Made by a program: the position numbers and the translations under genes. A stretch of DNA of 64,000 nt from NCBI RefSeq assembly GCF_003339865.1, contig NZ_QPKV01000002.1, positions 910,886 to 974,885 of the forward strand, written 5' to 3'. The notes below the pieces were generated by a model that was given only the letters and a program-made list of their open reading frames with translations, was not told the origin of the DNA and ran no database searches. Origin of the DNA: Pedobacter chinensis. Its GTDB lineage: Bacteria > Bacteroidota > Bacteroidia > Sphingobacteriales > Sphingobacteriaceae. Below are positions 17,383 to 26,406 of this stretch, in pieces. Within the stretch, counting starts at the first letter, position 1. Each line of letters begins with the position of its first letter.

Positions 17383-17760
17383 TTAATTGTGGTTACAATC
17401 TACATCCGAAGTTCCATCAGCAGTTAAAATAGCTACCTGATCAACACCTGCACAATCTTTAAATTCCATATCCTTATGGTTATTATTGTACTTCACATAG
17501 AAGATTTTATTTTCTTCCTTAAATTTATCGGGAACATTCAAAAGTGCGGCTCTGTAATCTATGATACCGCCTTTGCTATCTGCTATTGCGGTGGCATCTT
17601 TATTAGGACTTGTAAAACTTACTAAAGCTGCACCTGGTTTGGGGCAGTAATCGGAAATGTATTTTACCTGATAGCACTTGTTTACCTGGCCTTCTTTTTC
17701 GCAAGAAACAGATAAAAGAATCACTATAAAAAGAAAGGGAACGGCTAGTTTTTTTTTCAT
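17383..17760 (-). CDS. Hypothetical lipoprotein
   Basis: The preferred start is the ATG at 17760, giving MKKKLAVPFLFIVILLSVSC, a lipoprotein signal with lipobox VSC. The frame is open six codons further, but those add no signal feature. The mature part (about 105 residues) has CYQVKYISDYCPKPGAALVSF and several cysteines (CYQ, YCPK, DCAG, DCNHN) that could form disulfides outside the inner membrane. I do not recognise the family. A second, frameshifted lipoprotein gene with similar size and cysteine content lies 120 bp upstream on the same strand. Confidence 0.65.
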   Translation of the reverse strand: MKKKLAVPFLFIVILLSVSCEKEGQVNKCYQVKYISDYCPKPGAALVSFTSPNKDATAIADSKGGIIDYRAALLNVPDKFKEENKIFYVKYNNNHKDMEFKDCAGVDQVAILTADGTSDVDCNHN

Positions 17761-17880
17761 TGTTTGGTTTGAGGGCATTTAATTGTTCAAAGATTATTAA
17801 AGGATTTATTTCTTTCAAGATTAAAATACAGAACATGTCAAAACCTTTACGGAAAGGCTTTAATCCTTGTCTAAATTATC

Positions 17881-18284
17881 TCAGGGATTATTGTAAACGA
17901 ATTTAGGTTTGCCATTTTCACAGACGACCGATTTTGGAGGAGTATTGTACATACAATCAGAAGCTACATTCCATTTTACATTGAATTCCTTTTGATGATT
18001 GGTAAATGTTTCCACTCTCTCTAGAAAATCATGCTCATCAATTTTCGATGAATAAGCAATATAACCGGTTGGACCACCACAGGCCTTGGTACCTATGGCT
18101 GTGAATTTCCATTCTGAAGCATTTTCACAACTAAATTGAACCGATAGTTTTTGGATAACCTCATATTCTGCATTAAGCTTATTTTGATGTTCTTCTCTGG
18201 TACTGACTGACCGTCATCTTTGCATCCAAAATTGATGATAATACACATGATTAAAGAAAAGATGATATAAAGTTTTCTGTTCAT
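17881..18284 (-). pseudogene. Lipoprotein gene broken by a one-base frameshift
   Basis: From the ATG at 18284 the frame encodes MNRKLYIIFSLIMCIIINFGC, a lipoprotein signal, then leaves its natural reading near 18205-18215. In the frame shifted by one base, an unbroken and protein-like sequence continues: STREEHQNKLNAEYEV, then FSCENASEWKFTAIGTKACG, GGPTGYIAYSSKIDEHDF, and ends GKPKFVYNNP with a stop at 17881-17883. Together the pieces make about 135 residues with a composition like that of the neighbouring lipoprotein. The simplest reading is loss of one base near GGTCAGTCAGTACC. A sequencing error or a real frameshift are both possible. The first frame alone would yield only 63 residues. Confidence 0.7.
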
Positions 18285-18682
18285 AAGCTGATGTGTAGCT
18301 GATTTTTTAAACCTAAACGAATAAGAAAGGAGAAACGCTACAACGTTTTCATAAAATGTTAAAAGGATGAGTTAGAAAAGTCGTGATCTGTTACAAAACT
18401 TCCAAAAAAGCAACAGTGCACAACATCTGAAGCAAACCGTTTAAAAAATATAAAACTTAAGCACATTGCCTTGCTGGTCATAAAGAGAAGCGAAAGATCC
18501 CGTTTTCAAGGAATGAGTCGACTTTTATATATCCTCATTTAGAATTATAATGTCTGTTATGATCAGACAAAATTATTTATTAATATTTCTCAGCTTCAAT
18601 CAAACGACTATATTGTAATATTAAATAGTATAATTAATATTACAAATATTCAGCCTAATTATGGAAGTAAGGGATAGATTAA
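18285..18682. other. Intergenic gap, no gene seen
   Basis: This 398-bp AT-rich stretch contains no convincing open frame on either strand. One weak inverted repeat, TGTCTG...CAGACA, occurs at 18551-18569 with a 7-nt loop, but it lacks a T-run. The part nearest 18660 is simply AT-rich. Promoter elements for the frameshifted lipoprotein probably lie near 18285-18360, but I cannot place them. Confidence 0.5.
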
Positions 18683-18994
18683 TTAAAATTTAATTTTTAA
18701 TGTACATTTTTTTCTTTCGTCGCTATTTACAAATCCATCAGGTAAAGTTACCCGCAATCCTTTTCGGCTCTGCTTCCAGCTAACCTCAACATCTTCATCT
18801 TCCAGAATAAGTTCTTTGACCTGTAAAACATCCGTTGATAAAGATTTAATAATCAAATCACCATGATTAAATTCCTGCAAAACAATACTTAACTCATCAT
18901 CTTTTCCTGAATAAAAAATCATAGGTTTAAGCTCATGAATATTAAGGGGATTTAAAATATTATTAGTTTTTATTTCTTTTGCATTTGTTGCCAT
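18683..18994 (-). CDS. Small hypothetical protein, possible glycosidase-domain remnant
   Basis: A 103-residue frame, MATNAKEIKTNNILNPLN to CTLKIKF, with no signal peptide. I do not recognise it firmly. The second half (VEVSWKQSRKGLRVTLPDGF) looks like the C-terminal β-sandwich of GH29-type fucosidases, which often end in a K-x-x-x-GL-x-V-TLP pattern; this is a weak visual match. If correct, it could be a leftover of a larger glycosidase gene or a stand-alone accessory domain. A LacI-type operator lies 149 bp upstream of its start and another 458 bp upstream, which links it to the PUL glycosidases. Confidence 0.5.
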   Translation of the reverse strand: MATNAKEIKTNNILNPLNIHELKPMIFYSGKDDELSIVLQEFNHGDLIIKSLSTDVLQVKELILEDEDVEVSWKQSRKGLRVTLPDGFVNSDERKKCTLKIKF

Positions 18995-19142
18995 GATAAT
19001 GTTGTGAAGCGTTCGTAAAATATATTGATTAATTAACTGGTAGAAAGTAAGGTATTCAGACAGGGAAATTATTTAGGTTATTCTTGGTTAGTATCGCTAA
19101 ATTAATGATGATTTAATTGATACCTATAAAAATATTCCAGCG

Positions 19143-19152
19143 CAAACGTTTG
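19143..19152. promoter_or_regulatory. LacI-family operator-like site
   Basis: Perfect palindrome CAAACGTTTG in the context AGCGCAAACGTTTGAGTTTT. It lies 149 bp upstream of the 103-aa gene at 18994 and well downstream of the GH95 stop. It shares the flanking GCG and trailing GA with the site at 19452. Confidence 0.6.
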
Positions 19153-19294
19153 AGTTTTAATTATGTTACATAACAGACCGTTTTCTTTATTTGTTTTTTA
19201 AAAAAAAGGAGCCTTGACAACAAATGAACCGGTCAGATAGAGGAAACGCTTATTATAAAAGGAACTTGGGTAATGTTAAGCTTCAATTAAACTT

Positions 19295-19312
19295 TAGTAC
19301 TAATTAGTACTA
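19295..19312. promoter_or_regulatory. 18-bp perfect palindrome
   Basis: TAGTACTAATTAGTACTA reads the same on both strands. It lies midway between the two LacI-type sites (about 143 bp and 140 bp from them) in a gap without a gene. It may be a binding site for a different dimeric regulator. The centre is AT-rich, so part of its symmetry could be chance, but 18 exact positions is long. Confidence 0.4.
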
Positions 19313-19451
19313 CAAACGGATAAGCTCACGAGAGATAACTTAAGGTTAAATACAGCTATTCCTAAACATACTGGAAATATTTAGGCATAGAATTTTTGAG
19401 TCTTTTTGTTTAAAACTTCATAAAGTAATTAAAAACATAAAAATTTATGCG

Positions 19452-19461
19452 CAAACGTTTG
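19452..19461. promoter_or_regulatory. LacI-family operator-like site
   Basis: Perfect CAAACGTTTG in the context TATGCGCAAACGTTTGATTT, 309 bp from the site at 19143. The spacing is close to a whole number of helical turns (about 29.4 at 10.5 bp), compatible with DNA looping by a tetrameric or paired repressor, though this is only an inference. Confidence 0.6.
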
Positions 19462-19644
19462 ATTTAAAGGATAAAGCAACCTTTTAATATTTTTCAATAT
19501 GTTTAGCAATTATATATTGCTTCGTTGTTTTTCTACGCAAACATGGTTATTATTGATTGATCAAACTGATGATATTCCTTTACCGTGTCAACTAAACTTC
19601 GTAAGTTTGAGGCTCACAAGTCAAAAAGACAAGCTTACATTAGC

Positions 19645-21924
19645 TTATTCATATCCATTATCAAACTGAATTTTTTGTCCTTTTTTCAAGTTTATGGTAA
19701 CAACTTCAACTCCATTAACTTTTTTCAGGCTAGTTTCTGCTCCTTTTGCAAGAAAGGTTTTGAAAGGCAATTTAATGTTCAGTATACCACCTTTTTCTGC
19801 TTTAACTATAATTTGTTCTGGAACGTGATTAACTATTTTTGCACTAACCAGAAAAGCACCTTCAGCTCTCAAATCAGAGAAAGATACTTCATCCCAACTA
19901 CGGGGAACTGCCGGAAAAACCTGAATATAACCATCCCTACTCTGTAACAGCAGTTCCTGAACACCCTGTGCAAATGCAAAATTTCCTTCTAAAGTAAAAG
20001 GCCTGTAAGTAAACCTGGAATACTTTCCTCCTTTTTGATCGCCATTTAAATGGAAGCTATTTGGCGAGCAGAAGTTGTCGGCAAAAATCTGAAGTTGTTT
20101 AACAGCTTTATCTGCCTGGTAAGCTCTTGCATACAAAGAAGCCATCCAGCTAAATGAATAACCACACCATTCCATAGTTCCCATTTCTTCAATCCTGTTC
20201 AGTGAGTTTTCTATAATTTTTTGGTCAGCTTCCAGATTCACATCCAACAAAGCCAATGGATAAATGGCCATATACTGTGACATGTGCCTATGCGAACTAT
20301 TTAAATTTACGCCAGGCGCTATCGTGAAACCCAGCTCATTTGTTTCAAAATCCGGCAATTCGCTTAAAATTTTTTTCCAATGCCCACTTTCTGACGATTT
20401 ACCATTTGCGAAGCTGGTTTCTGCCGCAGCTTTGAACAGAAATTTTGCCAGGCTCAAATCAAAATTACTCCAATTTAAAAACCAGGCATCGATACTGTTA
20501 TCATTATATTCCGGACTAGAGCTCAGTGGCAATTTCCTTACTCCATTTTCCAGTTGGGTAATATTCTCCAGATAAGTAGCCGCCTGAGTAATATATGGAT
20601 AGGCCCGTTTACGCAAAAAATCACGATCCATGCCATATCTCCATTGCCAATAAAAATGTTGTGCAGTCCAGGCACTTACTGTCGGCGACATTGAATATTG
20701 AATCCATCCGCCCATCGGATCTCCGTTCAAAGTAATAACGCCAGGTACGTTCAGCCCGTTAACCTCGAAATATTGTTTAGTATATTCTAAATTTTTGTCT
20801 TTAATTTTCCATAGCCAATCGGTAAAAGTGGCCCCTTCGTCTAAATGGTTTCCGGTATAGGTTGGCCAATAACTCAATTGCGTATTTAAATCATTATGAA
20901 AATCGCCTTTCCAGGGTGGTAAACTTCCGTTATCGGCTGTCCAAATGGCTTGCAGCGTAATGGCTGGAGCACCTTTTCTTGCTACACAACCTAATTTGTA
21001 TTTTTCCAAATAATATTGTTTTTGCAATAGCGTGTCAGGGATGAAAATAGAAGACTTTGCCCAAAAATTATTCCACCATTTAACGTGAGATGGCCATTTT
21101 GTTGGTTCTTTTGCTACGGATGAAATATTTGGAAGATGGGCAGCCTGATTTTTACTTACCGTCCAGGAACCAATTATTTTTCTAACTCCAATTTTCTGCC
21201 AGATAATCTTTACTTCATAATAATTCCCTTCAGCAGTTGGCTGATGATAAGTTATACTGCTTGTGGTTTTTGAAATGGTATTTTTCTCATAACCTAATTT
21301 TTGCAAACCCTCGCCTGCATGACTGTTATCATTATTTGAAACTCCTTTCCCATCGTAATTATGAGCAATTAGCTCAGGAATGATTTCACTGTTTACATTA
21401 TCAAAACTAAAAAAGCCTTGCGGATCTGTAGCATGAATGTAGCAGTTGAACACGGCCCCGTTTTCAAATTTAACTGTATTAAGCGCAGTTTTAATATCCA
21501 GAATATTTGAGGTGACCTTACCGAGTGTTGATATATTGAATTCTATTGCTGCAGCCGGAAGCTTAGTTGGATAGGGAAAATTATCATAAGGATAATCTCC
21601 AACTTTTTGCACTTCATGATAATTTCCATTTAGCACCTTCTGTTTAACCCATTTAAAGGTTAATTTTGACATATCAAGAGCTTTGCGCTCATCCCATAAA
21701 TCAGCCCGATCTAAAGATAATCTCAGTTTTGCATTTTTTTCCCAAATCAAAACGCCTAACATTCCATTTCCGAGCGGCATTGCTTCATCCCACCTTGTAG
21801 CAAGCTTATCGAAGCTTAAATTATAACGGCTTAGATCAGTAACCCCATCAATATCTGAAGATTGTTTATTTTGGCTGTGGAGTGCTAAAGGCAGTAAAAA
21901 TAAAGCAATTAAGAAATGTTTCAT
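19645..21924 (-). CDS. GH95-type glycoside hydrolase (759 aa)
   Basis: A secreted (α/α)6-barrel glycosidase resembling GH95, a family of inverting α-L-fucosidases and α-L-galactosidases. The signal peptide is MKHFLIALFLLPLALHSQ. RWDEAMPLGNGMLGVLIW (about residues 44-61) is the classic N-terminal motif. The catalytic region shows GDFHNDLNTQLSYWP near residues 340-354, corresponding to the HxNINxQMNYW of characterised members, with Asp where the first Asn usually is. LSSSPEY near 468 holds the expected acid Glu. SSHRHMSQYMAIYPL follows. Length fits. Substrate could be α-L-fucosides, α-L-galactosides or something new. A LacI-type operator lies 49 bp before its start, and it lies downstream of the multimodular GH31 on the same strand. 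Confidence 0.78.
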   Translation of the reverse strand: MKHFLIALFLLPLALHSQNKQSSDIDGVTDLSRYNLSFDKLATRWDEAMPLGNGMLGVLIWEKNAKLRLSLDRADLWDERKALDMSKLTFKWVKQKVLNGNYHEVQKVGDYPYDNFPYPTKLPAAAIEFNISTLGKVTSNILDIKTALNTVKFENGAVFNCYIHATDPQGFFSFDNVNSEIIPELIAHNYDGKGVSNNDNSHAGEGLQKLGYEKNTISKTTSSITYHQPTAEGNYYEVKIIWQKIGVRKIIGSWTVSKNQAAHLPNISSVAKEPTKWPSHVKWWNNFWAKSSIFIPDTLLQKQYYLEKYKLGCVARKGAPAITLQAIWTADNGSLPPWKGDFHNDLNTQLSYWPTYTGNHLDEGATFTDWLWKIKDKNLEYTKQYFEVNGLNVPGVITLNGDPMGGWIQYSMSPTVSAWTAQHFYWQWRYGMDRDFLRKRAYPYITQAATYLENITQLENGVRKLPLSSSPEYNDNSIDAWFLNWSNFDLSLAKFLFKAAAETSFANGKSSESGHWKKILSELPDFETNELGFTIAPGVNLNSSHRHMSQYMAIYPLALLDVNLEADQKIIENSLNRIEEMGTMEWCGYSFSWMASLYARAYQADKAVKQLQIFADNFCSPNSFHLNGDQKGGKYSRFTYRPFTLEGNFAFAQGVQELLLQSRDGYIQVFPAVPRSWDEVSFSDLRAEGAFLVSAKIVNHVPEQIIVKAEKGGILNIKLPFKTFLAKGAETSLKKVNGVEVVTINLKKGQKIQFDNGYE

Positions 21925-21972
21925 ACAACTAAATTAACGATCAACAACAGATTTAAAAATTATATATCTGCA

Positions 21973-21982
21973 CAAACGTTTG
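21973..21982. promoter_or_regulatory. LacI-family operator-like site before GH95
   Basis: Perfect CAAACGTTTG in the context TCTGCACAAACGTTTGATAA, 49-58 bp upstream of the GH95 ATG at 21924, a typical distance for a repressor site overlapping a promoter. It shares TGCA on the left with the site before the first GH31. Confidence 0.65.
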
Positions 21983-22166
21983 ATAAGAAAAATTAGCAGG
22001 GCACTGCATGAGTTTAAATTGTGATTAGGAATAATTTAAAACAAAATATTTGAAATTGGATTGAAGTCAGATAAAACTTAGAAAAATTTCTACTGTTGCC
22101 TATAAGCGGGGTGTCTTAACAATGCCTTCATGCACAATAAATATAGCTTATTAATCGATCTCAGGT

Positions 22167-25100
22167 TTATAGTTTTTTTGAATGAAGTGATTTATCCACC
22201 AACACCCCGTTATTCATTTTCAGATTAAAAACAACTTTCCGTTTTGCCTTAAGTTTTATGGTAAACAAATCTTCAGTTCCGGATAGGGTTTCTTTATTTC
22301 CTAAGTTCACAAATGTTGGATAAAGCACTTTGCTTCCATCAGAATGTAAACGATCATTGGTTAAGTTTTCCATCATTTTCATTCCAATTGCAGAAACTTC
22401 AATAAATTCGTAATCCTTTGAATCGTAAGGCAAAGCAAAACTCATGGCATTGATATCCTTCATTCCTGTTCCTTTAACACGGATTTCTATAATTTGATCT
22501 TTATCATAATTCGTTTTTGAGGTAACCAAAGTAATATTGCCTGATAATTCGGATTTTGCAGGCTCTTTTACTCCGCCCTCAAGTTCAGAAGCCACAACTG
22601 AAATATCATAAGCATCAATCAATCCGTTCTTGTTAATATCACCTTTACTAATATACCCTTCAAAATCTGCATCTCCTTTTCTTAAACCAGTATAATTGAT
22701 GTAAGAGGTAAAATCATTCCGATCGATGATTTTATCATTGTTAATGTCGCCTGTTAAAAAGGTTTCGCTACCTGCCACCCTAAAAACATACAACTCACGT
22801 CCAGATCCAAATCCTCCAGAACCTTGTTCTACCACAATTTTGAGGTACCTAACTTCGGGATTTCCTTTAAATTCAATATTTTTTATCTCGCTATTATTTT
22901 TCCAGTCAAAAGCCTCTGCCAGGGCCCAGTTTTCTTTATTCTCACTATAATAAATCTTCCCTTTCAGCAATGTTCCGTTACCTCCTCCCTGGCGAGGCAA
23001 ATAATTTAAACGGTCTAATTTATTTACGCCTTTCAAATCAATAACCATTTCAAATGGATCGGATTTAACACCCCATTTGGTATGCCACATACTTGCTTCA
23101 TCAAAATCAAATAATTTTGAAACGCCTGAACCACCTTGATTTTCTGCTGTTGTTTTAGCTGCAATTCCTTTAATTGCAAACTGCAGCGGATTGGCTTTAG
23201 TGGTGATTTTAAGTTCAGTCCAGTTAGAAGCACCATCTTTATTTACAGCCCTCAGTTTTAACGAGTATGCTGTTTCTGGTTCTAAACCATCAAACAAAAG
23301 CGTGGTATCTGTAATGGTAGAATAAAGCATATCCTTGAAAAGGATTTCATAATAATCAGCATTTCTTACCTCTTCCCAGCTCGGTTTAAAGTTAAAAGCG
23401 CCATTATCGACATCATTGACTCTAAAATTTTGCGGAGCAATCAAAGTTCCTCTCGAAACAAGTTGTTTATCAATTAATTCGGCTTTAAACCCATCTATAA
23501 CGACAATAATATCATTTTTGGTAATATCTGTAGCCGCCAGTTTTACCAAAATTTGTGGATTTTTAATTATTTGTACTTTCTCAAATTCACTTCCTTTAGT
23601 ACTGAATTTATTTAAATCTGGTTTTTCATCATAAAAGAAAACATTCTCTTTGCCTTGGAAATCTGCTATGGAATTAACCTCGTTCAGTTTTATTTTGTCT
23701 TTACCTACCTTTGCTGATAAACGTTTTGGTTTTGTGGTTACATTGATCCGAAGTTCAGTCATTTTCTCCTTTAAAAACCCGCTAAAACCACCTTTTGCAG
23801 ACTGAATGGTAATGGTGGCCCTGTCTTTTACCACATCAGATTCAATCAGTGTGGTTATGCCTTGTTCCAATTTATAAGCTTCGGTAGAGCCATCATCATC
23901 ATATTCTGTAAATGAACTTTTTTCGTAAGGATAGATGTCATAAATGCGCACCGCATTTATGATTTGTTTTACATGATTATTCGGAGCAGTCATCGGTATA
24001 ATAGCACCTGCTTTTACAAATACAGGAAGTTTCCATAATGGCGCATCAAAATGATTCAGAATTCTATCGCCGGTGTACCTATCGCCTGTAAAATAATCGA
24101 TCCAAATTCCTTTTGGCAGGTAAATGCCATTTCTAACATCATTTCCGTTTTTATCTGCTTTGGTTTCCTGATAAATAGGTGCCACCAGGAAGTTTGATCC
24201 ATACATAAACTGATATTGCGTGGTGATGCCCTTCGTGAAATCATTTGGATATTCAAGGAACATGGCCCTGATCATTGGAAACCCATTTACAGCTTCTTTT
24301 GCGATGCTGTAGCTATAAGGCATTAATTCTGATTTAAGCTTTAAATAATTGCGATTGATGGAGGCTACGGGTTCTCCCAATGCAAATGGATATTTTTCAT
24401 TTGACCCCCAACCATCCATATTAAGTTGCATAGGTGTAAACGTTTTCCATTGAAAATCTCTGGTATTCACAAAACTGTTTTTGCCACCAAAAATTCCATC
24501 CATATCTGAAGTGATATTGGGTTGTCCGGATAAGCCAGAGCCAATATAGGTTGGTATATGAAAACGTATATATTCCCAAAGCCCGCCGGTTTGATCTCCA
24601 GACCAAATCGCGGCATAGCGTTGAGTACCGGCCCAACCATCAAGAGAAATGATAAATGGCCTATCATTATTTCCATAATAAGGCATGGTTTTAGCCACAT
24701 CGGCAACACCATTAAGGCCAAAGGAATAACCTGCTCCTACCCACGCAACATCTGTTTTTAGTACCCGCACACCAGCATCTCTCACTTCCCGAATAATATC
24801 TCTTTGTAACAAGGGGCTGATTCCTTCTTTTGGATGAAGATCAGATTGTGTCCAAAGTCCAATTTCCACCCCTTTTTCTCGGGCATAATCTCCCAGGCTT
24901 TTAAGATTTTGAATATTTCCTTCCAGGCTTTGAGTTTGTCCGTAACCGGCACCGTAGCCATCGTTAGGCAGAATCCACCCAAAAGGCATGTCATTTGCTT
25001 CGTAACGATCAATTACCGCACGGGCTGAAAACTGATAATTATTCTTCTCCCCATTTAAAGATTCCTGAACTCCACCATCGTTTTTTTGACTCTCTTTATA

Positions 25101-26030
25101 TTTTCTGCCATCTTCAAAAACAATTCCTTTCTCACCTTCTTTCCAAAAATCCCGGTTGTATGCGTTGAGATGTCCTTCATAAAATCCAAATTTTGGTAAT
25201 AAAATGGGGTTTCCGGTAAGTTGGTAAAAGTCATTAAGCACTTGTTTTGCTCCAGAATCTATCATAATAAACAGATCGAGATAATTTGTTTCGTGAGATA
25301 AAGCAACCTTTCCTTTTTCTTTGCTGCCGAAATCATATTTGCCTTTTGCAAAGGTATGCCACATTATACCATAGCCTTTTGTTGACCAAAAGAAAGGTGT
25401 TGGAGAAGCTACCCCGCCATCGGTCCAGCTATTTTGATTTTCAATGGCAATGGTTTTCCCTTTATGAGAGAAACGCCCGTTTTGCACACCACCACCATAA
25501 AAATATTCATCTACATGCGCTTTCAATCCAATGCTTACGAGATTTTTATCGAGTATAACTGATGTTGTTTGTTCAAATGCAACACGGTTATTTTCCAGAT
25601 TGATGACTTTCATCAAACCAGTTTTTCTGTCAATTTGAACTGAAATTTTTGAAGTAGAAACGTTGATTAAATCATTTTCATCCTTTATTAATAACCTCCC
25701 AACGAGTTTCCTTGGATTTTCAACTAATATTTTAGCAACAGGTTTAGCCTCAGGTTCTCTAACAAATCCTCCATCGTAATCCTGAAATACTCTGATTATA
25801 TTTTCACCATAAAAATCAAGAGTTAATCGCTGTTTATTCAATAACAAAAGCTCTACAGTGGTTTGATTGATTTGTTTTACGCTTAATACCCCATTATCCC
25901 GAATGCCATACCAATATGTTTTTATTGGTTTGCCTGCAAAAACAAGCTGAATATGGAAAACAAAGAATAAGATTATAATGGCAAATGGAATGGCAGTTCT
26001 GCTGCTTTTTTTGAAAGGTAAATGGTTCAT
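22167..26030 (-). CDS. Multimodular GH31 with FN3, F5/8C, dockerin and cohesin-like domains
   Basis: A large secreted α-glycosidase of 1287 residues. After a signal peptide (about 1-32) comes an N-terminal β-domain, then the GH31 catalytic barrel with nucleophile D427 (VLKTDVAW) and acid/base D479 (WSGDQTGG). Downstream modules, by residue: fibronectin type III about 865-945; F5/8 type C (discoidin, CBM32-like) about 955-1088; dockerin type I about 1093-1150 with two calcium-loop repeats (GDINNDKIIDRNDF and GDINKNGLIDAYD); a cohesin-like β-domain about 1162-1287. A dockerin and a cohesin-like module in one protein suggest self-association or binding to partner proteins. The gene follows the DapA/NanA-family gene by 376 bp, with a variant LacI-type operator in that gap, so it may have its own promoter. 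Confidence 0.9.
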   Translation of the reverse strand: MNHLPFKKSSRTAIPFAIIILFFVFHIQLVFAGKPIKTYWYGIRDNGVLSVKQINQTTVELLLLNKQRLTLDFYGENIIRVFQDYDGGFVREPEAKPVAKILVENPRKLVGRLLIKDENDLINVSTSKISVQIDRKTGLMKVINLENNRVAFEQTTSVILDKNLVSIGLKAHVDEYFYGGGVQNGRFSHKGKTIAIENQNSWTDGGVASPTPFFWSTKGYGIMWHTFAKGKYDFGSKEKGKVALSHETNYLDLFIMIDSGAKQVLNDFYQLTGNPILLPKFGFYEGHLNAYNRDFWKEGEKGIVFEDGRKYKESQKNDGGVQESLNGEKNNYQFSARAVIDRYEANDMPFGWILPNDGYGAGYGQTQSLEGNIQNLKSLGDYAREKGVEIGLWTQSDLHPKEGISPLLQRDIIREVRDAGVRVLKTDVAWVGAGYSFGLNGVADVAKTMPYYGNNDRPFIISLDGWAGTQRYAAIWSGDQTGGLWEYIRFHIPTYIGSGLSGQPNITSDMDGIFGGKNSFVNTRDFQWKTFTPMQLNMDGWGSNEKYPFALGEPVASINRNYLKLKSELMPYSYSIAKEAVNGFPMIRAMFLEYPNDFTKGITTQYQFMYGSNFLVAPIYQETKADKNGNDVRNGIYLPKGIWIDYFTGDRYTGDRILNHFDAPLWKLPVFVKAGAIIPMTAPNNHVKQIINAVRIYDIYPYEKSSFTEYDDDGSTEAYKLEQGITTLIESDVVKDRATITIQSAKGGFSGFLKEKMTELRINVTTKPKRLSAKVGKDKIKLNEVNSIADFQGKENVFFYDEKPDLNKFSTKGSEFEKVQIIKNPQILVKLAATDITKNDIIVVIDGFKAELIDKQLVSRGTLIAPQNFRVNDVDNGAFNFKPSWEEVRNADYYEILFKDMLYSTITDTTLLFDGLEPETAYSLKLRAVNKDGASNWTELKITTKANPLQFAIKGIAAKTTAENQGGSGVSKLFDFDEASMWHTKWGVKSDPFEMVIDLKGVNKLDRLNYLPRQGGGNGTLLKGKIYYSENKENWALAEAFDWKNNSEIKNIEFKGNPEVRYLKIVVEQGSGGFGSGRELYVFRVAGSETFLTGDINNDKIIDRNDFTSYINYTGLRKGDADFEGYISKGDINKNGLIDAYDISVVASELEGGVKEPAKSELSGNITLVTSKTNYDKDQIIEIRVKGTGMKDINAMSFALPYDSKDYEFIEVSAIGMKMMENLTNDRLHSDGSKVLYPTFVNLGNKETLSGTEDLFTIKLKAKRKVVFNLKMNNGVLVDKSLHSKKL

Positions 26031-26227
26031 TTAAGGTTTAATATTTCAACGTAGTTTAAAAATTTGAGGTTATTCTTCTTTTGTTTAGCAGAATAAGATT
26101 ATTTAGACTTTTCTTTTCCCAAAACAGGAACAGCAAAATCGGTTTGTTCATTGCAATTGTTTTTGAATGGATGATCAGATTAATAAAAGTAAGGCTAGTA
26201 ACTTAAAAAGATAAATCAAACACTGCG

Positions 26228-26237
26228 CAAACGGTTG
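26228..26237. promoter_or_regulatory. Variant LacI-family operator-like site before multimodular GH31
   Basis: CAAACGGTTG, one base off the palindrome CAAACGTTTG, in the context CTGCGCAAACGGTTGATCA. It keeps the TGCG flank and trailing GAT of the perfect sites. It is 198 bp upstream of the GH31 start at 26030. The rest of the 26031-26406 gap is AT-rich with no gene. Confidence 0.5.
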
Positions 26238-26406
26238 ATCAGGAGAATGGTTATGTGGTTAATGTAACGTTTTTTCTTAAAAACATATTGATATAAGCTA
26301 AGAATAAATTCATGATAAGCGATACTTCATTAAAGCAAAAAATCCTGTATTATGTTTGTTTTGAATTCCATTCTATTTCCATCTCTTTTAAGAGCCGTCC
26401 TCTTAT

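Larger units (their letters stand above)
18995..19644. other. 650-bp gap with two operators and a palindrome
   Basis: No protein-like frame is convincing here; the forward frame from 19585 lies mostly over the GH95 gene and is a shadow. The gap contains two LacI-type operators (19143 and 19452), an 18-bp perfect palindrome (19295-19312), and a hairpin AGCAAT-TATAT-ATTGCT at 19505-19521 that may help end the GH95 transcript. This is a dense set of regulatory-looking elements for a gap leading only to a 103-residue gene. It may be a remnant of a lost gene or contain an RNA gene I cannot see. Confidence 0.45.

Noticed and set aside
18551..18569. TGTCTG...CAGACA inverted repeat as a terminator
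   Set aside because: Weak 6-bp stem and no T-run on either side.
19585..19947. Forward frame in the 19-kb gap region
   Set aside because: Mostly opposite the GH95 gene, with no domain; a shadow.
24467..24721. Other frames inside the multimodular GH31
   Set aside because: They are antisense or out-of-frame shadows of a clear long gene.
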